A stretch of 64,000 nt of DNA, taken from the NCBI RefSeq assembly GCF_000701445.1, contig NZ_JNIX01000009.1:1-64000 (forward strand), in the 5' to 3' direction. The notes under the pieces were generated by a model that saw only the letters and a list, made by a program, of their open reading frames with translations, searched no databases and was not told where the DNA came from. Each line of letters opens with the position of its first letter. Positions within the stretch are counted from its first letter, which is position 1. A program made the position numbers and the translations under genes. The DNA is from Brevundimonas bacteroides DSM 4726 (GTDB taxonomy: Bacteria > Pseudomonadota > Alphaproteobacteria > Caulobacterales > Caulobacteraceae). Of this stretch, positions 57,364 to 64,000 are shown in pieces.

Positions 57364-59067
57364 ATGCGATCCAGGTTCCTGGCGTTCACGGCGGCCCTGT
57401 GTCTGGCCGCTCCGGCGGCGGTGGCGGATGCCACCCAGGCTGCGGCCGATGCGGCGGCCAGCGCCGGCCTGATCCAGAACCCGCGCGGGTGCGGGACGGT
57501 GGGGTCGGTGCTGGATGCGGCCGATCCGGTGAACATGGTCATGGTCGACGGGTTCGGTGTAGCCAGTTTCGCCGTCGACACCGCCAACCCCGAGGCCCAG
57601 GCGTGGTTCGATCACGGCGTTCGCCTGCGTTGGGCATTCGAGCACAAGGAATCGGTTCGGGCGTTCCGCAAGGCCCGGGCGCTGGATCCCGAATGCGGCA
57701 TGTGCGCTTGGGGCGAGGCCTGGGCGCTGGGGCCGAACCTGAACGGCGGCGGGACGGACGACGAATCGATGCGCGAGGGACGCCGGCTGGCCCAGATGGC
57801 GCGGCGCACGGCCCGCGACGCGACGCCGGTCCAGCGCCAGATGATCGACGCCATGATCCAGCGATACTCGGGCTTCAAGTCCAGCCGCGCCGTGCGTTTC
57901 GCTCGCGCAATGGACCGCATCGCCCGAGCCAACCCGGACAAGCCTCTGATCACGGCGGTCACCGCCGACGCCTGGATGCTGAAGGCCGAGGACTGGTGGG
58001 ACGACGAGGGCCGGGCGCTGGATCCCGGCATCACCCGCGCGATGGAGATCCTGGAGGCTTCGCTGGAGAAGGCCCCGAACGATCCGGGGACCATCCACCT
58101 CTATATCCACCTGACCGAATGGTCGGACGATCCGCACAAGGCCATTCCGTATGGCGAGCGGCTGGCGATGCTGGCTCCATCCGCCAGCCATCTGGTGCAC
58201 ATGCCGTCGCACACCTTCTTTCGCGTGGGGCGGTATCGGGACGCGATGATGTCGAACGTCAACGCCGTCGCGCTGGACCAGCGGTACAATGAGCTGGCGG
58301 CGCCGCCCGGCGGCATTCCGGGCATGCCGCTGCATTCGCACAACATCCACTTCGGCATGGGTGGGGCTCTGATGGCGGGTGGAGGGGACGAGGGCCTGCT
58401 GCTGGCCCGGCGGTTCCTGACGACCTATGCCGACATTCCGGCCGCCAACGCCTGGCGGCAGATGCAGGCGCACAACGCCTATGCGATCTTCGGCCGCTTC
58501 GGATCGGCGGAAGAGGTCGCCGCCTTGCCGGAACCGCCGGAGGACCGGCCGCTGCTGCGGGCCAGCTGGCGCTATGCCCGGGGCGAGGCGGCGGCGAGGG
58601 CCGGCGACGCGCGAGCCGTCAGGGCTGAGGCCGAGGCCATCCGCGCCATCCGGGACACGGCGACGTTCGACGCTGCACGGGGGCGGGACATCAAGGACTT
58701 CGTCGAGGTGTTCCAGCGCGTGCTGGAAGGCCGTGCCGCGATGGTCGAGGGCAATCCGGCGGCGGCCGTGGTCGCCTATGGCCGGGCGGCCGAGATCCAG
58801 GGTTCGGGCGAGGAGGGCGGCGATCCGCCGGTGATCTGGTATCCGACGCGGCGCAGCCTGGCCGCCGCGATGCTGGCCAACGGTGACGCGGCCGGGGCGA
58901 AGGCCAAGATCGAGGAGCTGCTGACCGACTGGCCGAGCGATCCCTACAGCCTGTGGGTGCTGGCCGAGGCGGAGGCGGCGCTGGGGAACGCCGAGGCGGC
59001 CGAGGCGGCGCGCGTCCGGAGCCGGGTGGAGTGGGTCGGGGGCGCGATGACGCTGTCGGCGGCCTGA
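57364..59067 (+). CDS. Exported TPR-like protein
   Basis: 567 residues from ATG 57364 (GGAG about 8 nt upstream). Signal peptide (SRFLAFTAALCLAAPAAVA), then helix-turn-helix TPR-type units: NPEAQAWFDHGVRLRWAFEH, ESVRAFRKARALDPECGMC, APNDPGTIHLYIHLTEW and, near the end, DPYSLWVLAEAEAALGNAEA. A His-rich central stretch (HLVHMPSHTFFRVGRY, PLHSHNIHFGMGG) is notable and could bind metal. Probably periplasmic. It follows thiG by 59 nt on the same strand; I see no functional link to thiamin. Confidence 0.85.
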   Translation: MRSRFLAFTAALCLAAPAAVADATQAAADAAASAGLIQNPRGCGTVGSVLDAADPVNMVMVDGFGVASFAVDTANPEAQAWFDHGVRLRWAFEHKESVRAFRKARALDPECGMCAWGEAWALGPNLNGGGTDDESMREGRRLAQMARRTARDATPVQRQMIDAMIQRYSGFKSSRAVRFARAMDRIARANPDKPLITAVTADAWMLKAEDWWDDEGRALDPGITRAMEILEASLEKAPNDPGTIHLYIHLTEWSDDPHKAIPYGERLAMLAPSASHLVHMPSHTFFRVGRYRDAMMSNVNAVALDQRYNELAAPPGGIPGMPLHSHNIHFGMGGALMAGGGDEGLLLARRFLTTYADIPAANAWRQMQAHNAYAIFGRFGSAEEVAALPEPPEDRPLLRASWRYARGEAAARAGDARAVRAEAEAIRAIRDTATFDAARGRDIKDFVEVFQRVLEGRAAMVEGNPAAAVVAYGRAAEIQGSGEEGGDPPVIWYPTRRSLAAAMLANGDAAGAKAKIEELLTDWPSDPYSLWVLAEAEAALGNAEAAEAARVRSRVEWVGGAMTLSAA

Positions 59068-59088
59068 GCCGTTTCGTCGCGCCGGACG

Positions 59089-59286
59089 CTAGAGCCGGGC
59101 GAGCGGTTGGGCGTCGATGACGTTGGGCAGGCTGGGGGCCGCGCCGGTCGCGCCGTAGAGGCCTAGTGACGGTCGGAACAGGCCTTCCAGCGCCATGATG
59201 CCGAGCGTCAGGACGCCCGCGGCGAGCAGCACAAGCAGAGCGACGCGGCGCTCGTGCGCGGAAAAGAGATTGGGATTCTTACGCAT
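59089..59286 (-). CDS. Small single-pass membrane protein, unknown function
   Basis: 65 residues. A basic N-terminus (RKNPNLFSAHERR) precedes one hydrophobic helix (VALLVLLAAGVLTLGIMALE), then a Gly/Pro/Ala-rich tail outside. A plausible start is the ATG at 59286. Coding statistics are compatible but the frame is short; no family is recognised. Convergent with the TPR gene. Confidence 0.55.
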   Translation of the reverse strand: MRKNPNLFSAHERRVALLVLLAAGVLTLGIMALEGLFRPSLGLYGATGAAPSLPNVIDAQPLARL

Positions 59287-59421
59287 GGCAGCCCCTCCCG
59301 GCTGAACCCATCAAACGCAAGCGTGGCGGGGACGTTCCGCTTGGGTTCCCTTAGCACGAACGGGGTGTGATTCGTGTGTCCGGCGAACAACAGTCGCGTG
59401 ACGGGCGGGGTTAGCGCGCGT

Positions 59422-60060
59422 TCACCGTGTGCCGGCGATCAGGGCTCTCGCGCGCTGGAAGATCGCCTCGAACATCGCGGGCGTCAGGCGGCCGGTGTTC
59501 GTGTTCAGCCGGGAGCAGTGGTAGCTGTTGAGCAGGACGTAGGGACCGACCGGGGCCTCCACGCCGTGGCCGGCGGGGGCGGCGGAAGCCGGCAGGCCGA
59601 GCGCCTTCAGCACGTTCTTTCGCGAGATGTCGCCGAGGGTGACGATGACTTTCAGGCGGGGCAGGGCTGCCAGCCGGTCGATCAGGAAGGGCCGGCAGGT
59701 GGCTTCCTCGATCGGCAGGGGCTTGTTGAGCGGCGGGGCGCAGCGGACGGCGTTGGTGATCATGCAGTCGATCAACGTCAGGCCGTCGTCGGGGCGGGCT
59801 TCGTAGCGGCCGGTGGCGAAGCCGGTCTTGAGCAGGGTCTCGTAGAGGATTACGCCCGCGCCGTCGCCGGTGAAGGGACGACCCGTGCGGTTGGCCCCGG
59901 TGCGGCCGGGCGCGAGGCCGACGACAAGCACGCGGGCTTCGGGATCGCCGAAGGAGGGGGCGGGACCGTTCCACCACTCGGGATGCTGGGCCGCGTTCTC
60001 GGCGCGGTAGGCGACGAGGCGAGGGCAGAGCGGGCAGTCGCGGGGCGGTTCGGGGGTCAC
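59422..60060 (-). CDS. Uracil-DNA glycosylase, type 5 (UdgB-like)
   Basis: 212 residues from GTG 60060, which overlaps the NYN gene stop (GTGA). An N-terminal Cys cluster CPLC followed later by ITNAVRCAP and EEATCRPFL supplies the Fe-S ligands. The active-site motif is GLAPGRTGANRTGRPFTGDG, whose GLAPG...N/D pattern marks family 5 rather than families 1-4. LNSYHCSRLNTNTGRLT is the motif-B loop. Removes uracil and other deaminated bases. Co-transcribed with a NYN nuclease. Confidence 0.88.
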   Translation of the reverse strand: MTPEPPRDCPLCPRLVAYRAENAAQHPEWWNGPAPSFGDPEARVLVVGLAPGRTGANRTGRPFTGDGAGVILYETLLKTGFATGRYEARPDDGLTLIDCMITNAVRCAPPLNKPLPIEEATCRPFLIDRLAALPRLKVIVTLGDISRKNVLKALGLPASAAPAGHGVEAPVGPYVLLNSYHCSRLNTNTGRLTPAMFEAIFQRARALIAGTR

Positions 60061-60599
60061 GCGCGCTCTCCGCGCGGGCGACCGTAGTCCATGAGCAGGT
60101 CGGCCAGCTCCACGAAGGCGTCGGCCTGGCGGCGCAGCTCGTCTGCGATCTGGGGCGGCTGGGATTTCATGGTTGAGACGACGGTGACGCGCACACCCTT
60201 GGCCTGGACCGCCTGGACCACCCGGCGGAAGTCGCCGTCGCCGGAGAACAGGATGGCGTGGTCGATGCGGGGCGCGAGCTCCAGCATGTCGACCGCGATC
60301 TCGATGTCCATATTGCCCTTCATCCGGCTGTGGCCCTGGGCGTCGGTGAAGCGCTTGACCGGCTTGGTCACGACCGAGAAGCCGTTGTAGCCCAGCCAGT
60401 CGACCAGGGGCCGGACGGCGGAGAACTCTTCGCCCTCGATCACCGCCGTGTAATAATGGGCGCGAACCAGGACGGCCTTCTCCCGGAACCCCTCGAGCAT
60501 CCGCTTGAAGTCGAGGTCGGCGTTCAGGGCCTTGGTCGCCGAATGAAGATTGGCCCCGTCGATGAACAGGGCGAGGCGATCGGTCGGGTAAAGCGTCAT
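60057..60599 (-). CDS. NYN domain protein (LabA/DUF88-like nuclease)
   Basis: 180 residues from ATG 60599. PIN-like NYN fold with acidic residues in LALFIDGANLH, KGNMDIEIAVDMLELA and HAILFSGDGDFRRVV, the metal-binding set expected for an RNase. It shares its start region with the divergent folK: the two ATGs would overlap in TCATGA if folK began at 60598. Encoded directly upstream of, and coupled to, the uracil-DNA glycosylase. Confidence 0.9.
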   Translation of the reverse strand: MTLYPTDRLALFIDGANLHSATKALNADLDFKRMLEGFREKAVLVRAHYYTAVIEGEEFSAVRPLVDWLGYNGFSVVTKPVKRFTDAQGHSRMKGNMDIEIAVDMLELAPRIDHAILFSGDGDFRRVVQAVQAKGVRVTVVSTMKSQPPQIADELRRQADAFVELADLLMDYGRPRGERA

Positions 60600-60642
60600 G
60601 AGTATTCCGTCGGCTGAAATGGGCGCCCCGGTCTCCGTCGAA

Positions 60643-61158
60643 ATGGACGAGGACCTCGATCTGGACGCCGCCGTCTTCGTCGCGCTGGGCTGCAATGACA
60701 AGGGGGTGTGGGCCGACTGCGTCGAGGCGCTGGAGGCGGGGCTGGCGCGGTTCCGGGCGGAAGGCGTCGACGTGACGGCCCGGTCGTCGTGGTGGCGGTC
60801 GAAGGCCTGGCCCGATCCGAACGATCCGCCGTTCCTGAACGGGGTGGCGCGGGTGCGGACGGCGCTGGACGCGCACGGGCTGATGGCGGCGCTGGGGCGG
60901 ATCGAGGAGGCGATGGGGCGCCGGCGGGGACCGAGGAACGCGCCGCGGACGCTGGATCTGGATCTGATCGCCTATGGGCGGGCGACGGGAGACTGCGAGG
61001 GGCTGATCCTGCCGCACCCCCGGGCGGCGGAGCGGTTGTTTGTCATGGGGCCGTTGGCGGAGATCGCGCCGGGATGGCTGCATCCGGTGCTCGGCGAGAC
61101 CGCGGAGGCGCTGGTTAGAAGGTGTTCGGTTGGTCTAGATGCTAGGGCTTCCGCATAG
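60643..61158 (+). CDS. folK: 2-amino-4-hydroxy-6-hydroxymethyldihydropteridine pyrophosphokinase
   Basis: About 171 residues. Pyrophosphorylates hydroxymethyl-dihydropterin for folate. VFVALGCNDKG at the N-terminus, SSWWRSKAWPDPNDPPFLNG, RRGPRNAPRTLDLDLIAYG (the HPPK signature) and LPHPRAAERLFVMGPLAEIA. Starts at 60598, 60619 and 60643 are all in frame; the last gives the most family-like N-terminus, but none has a good Shine-Dalgarno. folP and folB are not adjacent. Confidence 0.92.
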   Translation: MDEDLDLDAAVFVALGCNDKGVWADCVEALEAGLARFRAEGVDVTARSSWWRSKAWPDPNDPPFLNGVARVRTALDAHGLMAALGRIEEAMGRRRGPRNAPRTLDLDLIAYGRATGDCEGLILPHPRAAERLFVMGPLAEIAPGWLHPVLGETAEALVRRCSVGLDARASA

Positions 61159-61182
61159 TGCTGCGGCTCGGGACAGCTTCGC

Positions 61183-61530
61183 ATGCAGTTTCTCAGTCTG
61201 GTTTTTCTTGTTGGCGCGCTTGGCCAAGCCTCTTCCGGAGAGGCGACCCGGCCAATCATGCGTTGGGCTGAGCTTCCTCAAATCGATGCCCATTTCCAGA
61301 TCCGACGTCTTGCTCCGCATACAAGCGTCCAGATTCGCTTGCAGTGCGAAGTCTTGCCGGACGGGCGGCTTGCAAGCTGCCAGGTAACTGAGGCTGACGA
61401 ACACCCGTTGGCGGAAGAAATCGGGCGAGCGGCCGTCAGAGCGGGCGAGAGGGGGCGCTTGACTGTCGATGCCGGTGGCGTCTTCCAACCTACCGTCAGG
61501 TTCACGCTCACAGCCCGTCGCTTGGACTAG
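61183..61530 (+). CDS. Small exported protein with TonB-C-terminal-like pattern
   Basis: 115 residues. Signal peptide ([18 protein letters not shown]). The mature part [20 protein letters not shown] followed by [16 protein letters not shown] and VRFTLTARR resembles the small TonB C-terminal fold proteins common in this order, where two Cys flank the hairpin. Base composition is visibly lower in GC than its neighbours and codon use is less biased, so it may be a newer arrival. It sits 24 nt after folK. Confidence 0.65.
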   Translation: MQFLSLVFLVGALGQASSGEATRPIMRWAELPQIDAHFQIRRLAPHTSVQIRLQCEVLPDGRLASCQVTEADEHPLAEEIGRAAVRAGERGRLTVDAGGVFQPTVRFTLTARRLD

Positions 61531-61569
61531 CCCGCCCCAAAACCGCCCATTCGCCGCGCCACAGTGGCG

Positions 61570-61598
61570 TTGCACAAACGCCTCCCTATCTGTATGCA
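61570..61598 (+). promoter_or_regulatory. Candidate promoter of rpoZ-spoT
   Basis: TTGCAC (61570-61575), 17-nt spacer, TATGCA (61593-61598), 30 bp before the rpoZ start. Confidence 0.4.
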
Positions 61599-61628
61599 GC
61601 GCGGTTCTCCCCGCCTCGAAGGACTCCC

Positions 61629-61988
61629 ATGGCTCGCGTCACCGTCGAAGACTGCATCGAGAAGGTCCCGAACCGGTTCGGCCTGGTTCTGCTGGCCGGC
61701 AACCGCGCCCGCGCCATCGCCAACGGCGCTGTGCTGACGCTCGATCGCGACAACGACAAGAACCCCGTCGTGGCTCTGCGCGAGATCGCCGAAGAGACGA
61801 TCAAGCCGGACGACCTGACCGAAACGGTCGTGGTGGCCCTGCAGCGCGTCGACGAGCGCACGGAAGCCGAAGACGAAGCCGAGATCGTGGGTCTGCTGGC
61901 CGAGCCCCAGCATATGAACATGGCCGAGGCCGAGCTGATCCGCGCGCTGCAGAGCGACCGCGACGGCGGACAGGAGGAGCGGTACTGA
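61629..61988 (+). CDS. rpoZ: RNA polymerase omega subunit
   Basis: 119 residues, preceded by [26 protein letters not shown] and [20 protein letters not shown], then [15 protein letters not shown], the classic omega core. The acidic C-terminal extension is normal for alphaproteobacteria. Omega also forms a ppGpp-binding site on RNA polymerase. It is paired with the (p)ppGpp synthetase gene, whose proposed CTG start overlaps its stop. Confidence 0.96.
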   Translation: MARVTVEDCIEKVPNRFGLVLLAGNRARAIANGAVLTLDRDNDKNPVVALREIAEETIKPDDLTETVVVALQRVDERTEAEDEAEIVGLLAEPQHMNMAEAELIRALQSDRDGGQEERY

Positions 61989-64000
61989 CGGCAGAACCCG
62001 CCAACGGTATCACCATCCTCCCGGCGCGGGCCGGAAAGTCCCCGCCGCAAACGACCATTGCCAACGACATCGCGCCGACCGCGCCCGCGCCCTCCACGCC
62101 GGTGTCCGAGAAACGCGCCCCGGTCCTGCGCCAGTTCGAGCTGATCGAGGCGGTCAAGGCCTATGACCCCACCGCCGACGAGGCCCTGCTCAACCGGGCC
62201 TATGTCTATGCGATGAAGATGCATGGCTCGCAGCTGCGGGCCTCTGGCGATCCCTATTTCGCCCATCCGATCCAGGTCGCGGGCATCCTGACCGACTATC
62301 GGCTGGACACCGCCACCATCGTCACCGCCCTGCTGCACGACGTGGTCGAGGACACTTCGGCCACCCGCGACGACATCGCCCGCATGTTCGGGGAAGAGGT
62401 CGCCGTCCTGGTGGAGGGGGTGACCAAGCTGAGCCGGCTGGAGCTCCAGGCCGAGCACACGCGCCAGGCCGAGAACCTGAGAAAGTTCATCCTGGCCATC
62501 AGCCGGGACGTGCGGGTCCTGCTGGTCAAGCTGGCCGACCGGCTGCACAACATGCGCACGCTGCAGTACGTCAAGCCGGAGAAGCGCGAGCGCATCAGTC
62601 GAGAGACGCTGGAGGTTTATGCGCCGCTGGGCCGCTCCATCGGCATTCACAGGATCGCGTCGGAGCTGGAGGAGCTGGCCTTCGAGCATCTGAACCCCAC
62701 GGCGCGCACCGCGATCGAGCGGCGGCTGGAGGCGCTCAAGCTCGAACACGGCAAGGCGACCGACAAGGTGGCCGCCGAGATCCAGCAGGTCCTGTCGGAA
62801 GCCGGCATCCGGGCCCGCGTCTATGGCCGGCAGAAGACGCCCTATTCGATCTGGAGGAAGCTGCAGCGCAAGTCGGTGGGGTTCTCGTCCCTGTCAGACA
62901 TCTATGGATTCCGCGTGCTACTGGAGGCCGAGGACGACTGCTATCGCGCCTTGGGGGTTATCCACCGCGCCTGGCCGATGGTGCCCGAGCGGTTCAAGGA
63001 CTTCATCTCCACGCCCAAGTCCAACAACTACCGCAGTCTGCATACGACGGTGGTGGGGCCGGGCGGCCTGCGCATCGAGATGCAGATCCGCACCGAGGCC
63101 ATGGACCGGGTCGCCGAGGACGGGGTGGCGGCGCACTGGGCCTACAAGAACAAGTCGTACGGCTTCGATCAGGAGGCGATGGAGCGGGAAGGGGGCCGCG
63201 ATCCCCTGCAGAACCTGCGTCACCTGGTGCAGGTCATCGAGCACGGCGAGGGTGGCGAGGACTGGGTCGAGCACGCCAAGCTCGAGATGTATCTGGACCA
63301 GGTCTTCGTCTTCACGCCCAAGGGGGCGCTGATCACCCTGCCGCAGGGGGGGATGCCGCTGGACTTCGCCTATGCCGTCCACACCGAGGTCGGCGATACG
63401 GCCGTGGGCGTGAAGATCAACGGCGAGCTGAAGCCGATGCGCACGCGGCTGCAGAACGGCGACGTCGTCGAGATCATCCGCGGCAAGAAGCGCGAGGCGC
63501 CGGCGGACTGGCGTTCGCTGACGGTGACGGGCCGGGCGCGCTCGGCGATCCGGCGTCACATCCGCCATGTGGAGAGGGACGAGTTCCTGAAGCTGGGGCG
63601 CACCACGCTGGAGGCGACCCTGACGCGGGCGGGTAAGGCCCTGTCGGACGTGACGCTGAAGCCCGCGCTGGAGACCCTGGCCCTGGGTTCGGAGGACGAC
63701 CTGTTCGACGCCATCGGGCGGGGGCGCCTGCCAGTCAACAAGGTGGCCGAGACCCTGTTCCCGGCGCTGAAAGGCACACTGGTCAGTGGGGATGAGCGCA
63801 AGAAGATCGCCGACGACAAGGCCCGGCTGTTCGTGCGGGGCGGGGGGCTGACGCCGGGCGTCTCGATCCACTTCGGCGAGTGCTGCACCCCGGTGCCGGG
63901 CGATCGCATCGTCGGCATCCTGGAGCCCGAGAAGGGGCTGACGGTGCACGTCATCGACTGTCAGCGCCTGGCCGACTTCGCCGACGACGACAGCGTCTGG
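61985..64000 (+). CDS. spoT: Bifunctional (p)ppGpp synthetase/hydrolase (Rsh/SpoT), CTG start, cut by window end
   Basis: At least 672 residues, open to the right edge. HD hydrolase domain ([18 protein letters not shown] with the metal HD near 118, [14 protein letters not shown]), synthetase domain ([51 protein letters not shown]), TGS ([16 protein letters not shown]) and a zinc-finger-like ECCTPVPGD. The first conventional start is GTG 62102, without a Shine-Dalgarno. The frame stays open and GC3-rich back to CTG 61985, which overlaps the rpoZ stop and has AGGAGG 7 nt upstream, so I place the start there. Confidence 0.9.
   Translation, partial: MTAEPANGITILPARAGKSPPQTTIANDIAPTAPAPSTPVSEKRAPVLRQFELIEAVKAYDPTADEALLNRAYVYAMKMHGSQLRASGDPYFAHPIQVAGILTDYRLDTATIVTALLHDVVEDTSATRDDIARMFGEEVAVLVEGVTKLSRLELQAEHTRQAENLRKFILAISRDVRVLLVKLADRLHNMRTLQYVKPEKRERISRETLEVYAPLGRSIGIHRIASELEELAFEHLNPTARTAIERRLEALKLEHGKATDKVAAEIQQVLSEAGIRARVYGRQKTPYSIWRKLQRKSVGFSSLSDIYGFRVLLEAEDDCYRALGVIHRAWPMVPERFKDFISTPKSNNYRSLHTTVVGPGGLRIEMQIRTEAMDRVAEDGVAAHWAYKNKSYGFDQEAMEREGGRDPLQNLRHLVQVIEHGEGGEDWVEHAKLEMYLDQVFVFTPKGALITLPQGGMPLDFAYAVHTEVGDTAVGVKINGELKPMRTRLQNGDVVEIIRGKKREAPADWRSLTVTGRARSAIRRHIRHVERDEFLKLGRTTLEATLTRAGKALSDVTLKPALETLALGSEDDLFDAIGRGRLPVNKVAETLFPALKGTLVSGDERKKIADDKARLFVRGGGLTPGVSIHFGECCTPVPGDRIVGILEPEKGLTVHVIDCQRLADFADDDSVW

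Overview
The window is a GC-rich (roughly two-thirds G+C), densely packed chromosomal segment from an alphaproteobacterium. The best fit is the Caulobacteraceae, probably Brevundimonas or a close relative. Supporting marks are an ALAS-type hemA, a class I lysyl-tRNA synthetase, HdaA with a clamp-binding motif, the ihfA-merR-tRNA-Pro block, the nrdR-rib-nusB-thiL block, an NDUFA12-like complex I subunit next to a DUF2155 gene, and many ATGA/GTGA gene overlaps. I see no transposase, integrase, phage gene or CRISPR array, so this is core chromosome.

Layout. 0-11.5 kb: a non-coding repeat, an ABC-F ATPase, ndk, an M13 peptidase, M28 peptidase-purN, alr, gltX, a LOG-family enzyme and small secreted proteins. 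11.6-15.7 kb: two valine-degradation enzymes (HIBCH and mmsB) enclosing two exported methyltransferase-like paralogues and an EthD-like protein. 15.7-23.4 kb: hemA (with a Fur-like site), glyA-nrdR (with an NrdR-like box), then ribD(reductase only)-ribE-ribBA-ribH-nusB-thiL. 23.4-31 kb: the H+-PPase hppA, bamE, a cytochrome bc1 chaperone-yceD-plsX-fabH run, ihfA-merR and tRNA-Pro(GGG). 31-35.2 kb: a beta-barrel protein, small membrane proteins, ctaA and phoX. 35.2-36.1 kb: a gene-free stretch of repeats. 36.1-47.6 kb: queA, lysK, purM, rnd, the hdaA-ppk1-ppx operon and aspS. 47.6-53.1 kb: two exported pentapeptide-repeat proteins, a large degenerate relative of B12-dependent ribonucleotide reductase, NDUFA12 and DUF2155. 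53.1-64 kb: aroQ-accB-accC-aat, thiSG, a TPR protein, a uracil-DNA glycosylase with an NYN nuclease, folK, rpoZ and a (p)ppGpp synthetase/hydrolase cut by the window edge.

How the genes connect. Several sets serve one-carbon, nucleotide and cofactor supply (glyA, purN, purM, folK, ndk, nrdR, riboflavin and thiamin genes), membrane lipid synthesis (accBC, plsX, fabH), translation (gltX, aspS, lysK, queA, aat, tRNA-Pro), and the phosphate/stringent axis (hppA, ppk1, ppx, rpoZ-spoT).

Most interesting points. (1) A 908-residue NrdJ-derived protein keeps the C-terminal TSCPD/zinc tail but has lost the catalytic motifs; two NrdR-box-like sites lie upstream, matching one before glyA-nrdR. (2) A 0.4-kb non-coding repeat occurs in inverted orientation at both ends of a 35-kb segment. 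(3) ribH and the spoT homologue have no ATG/GTG/TTG near their proper N-termini, but both have a CTG overlapping the upstream stop codon with a good Shine-Dalgarno. (4) A repeat supplies the last codons of queA. (5) The riboflavin operon encodes a RibD without deaminase and a RibBA whose second half lacks zinc cysteines.
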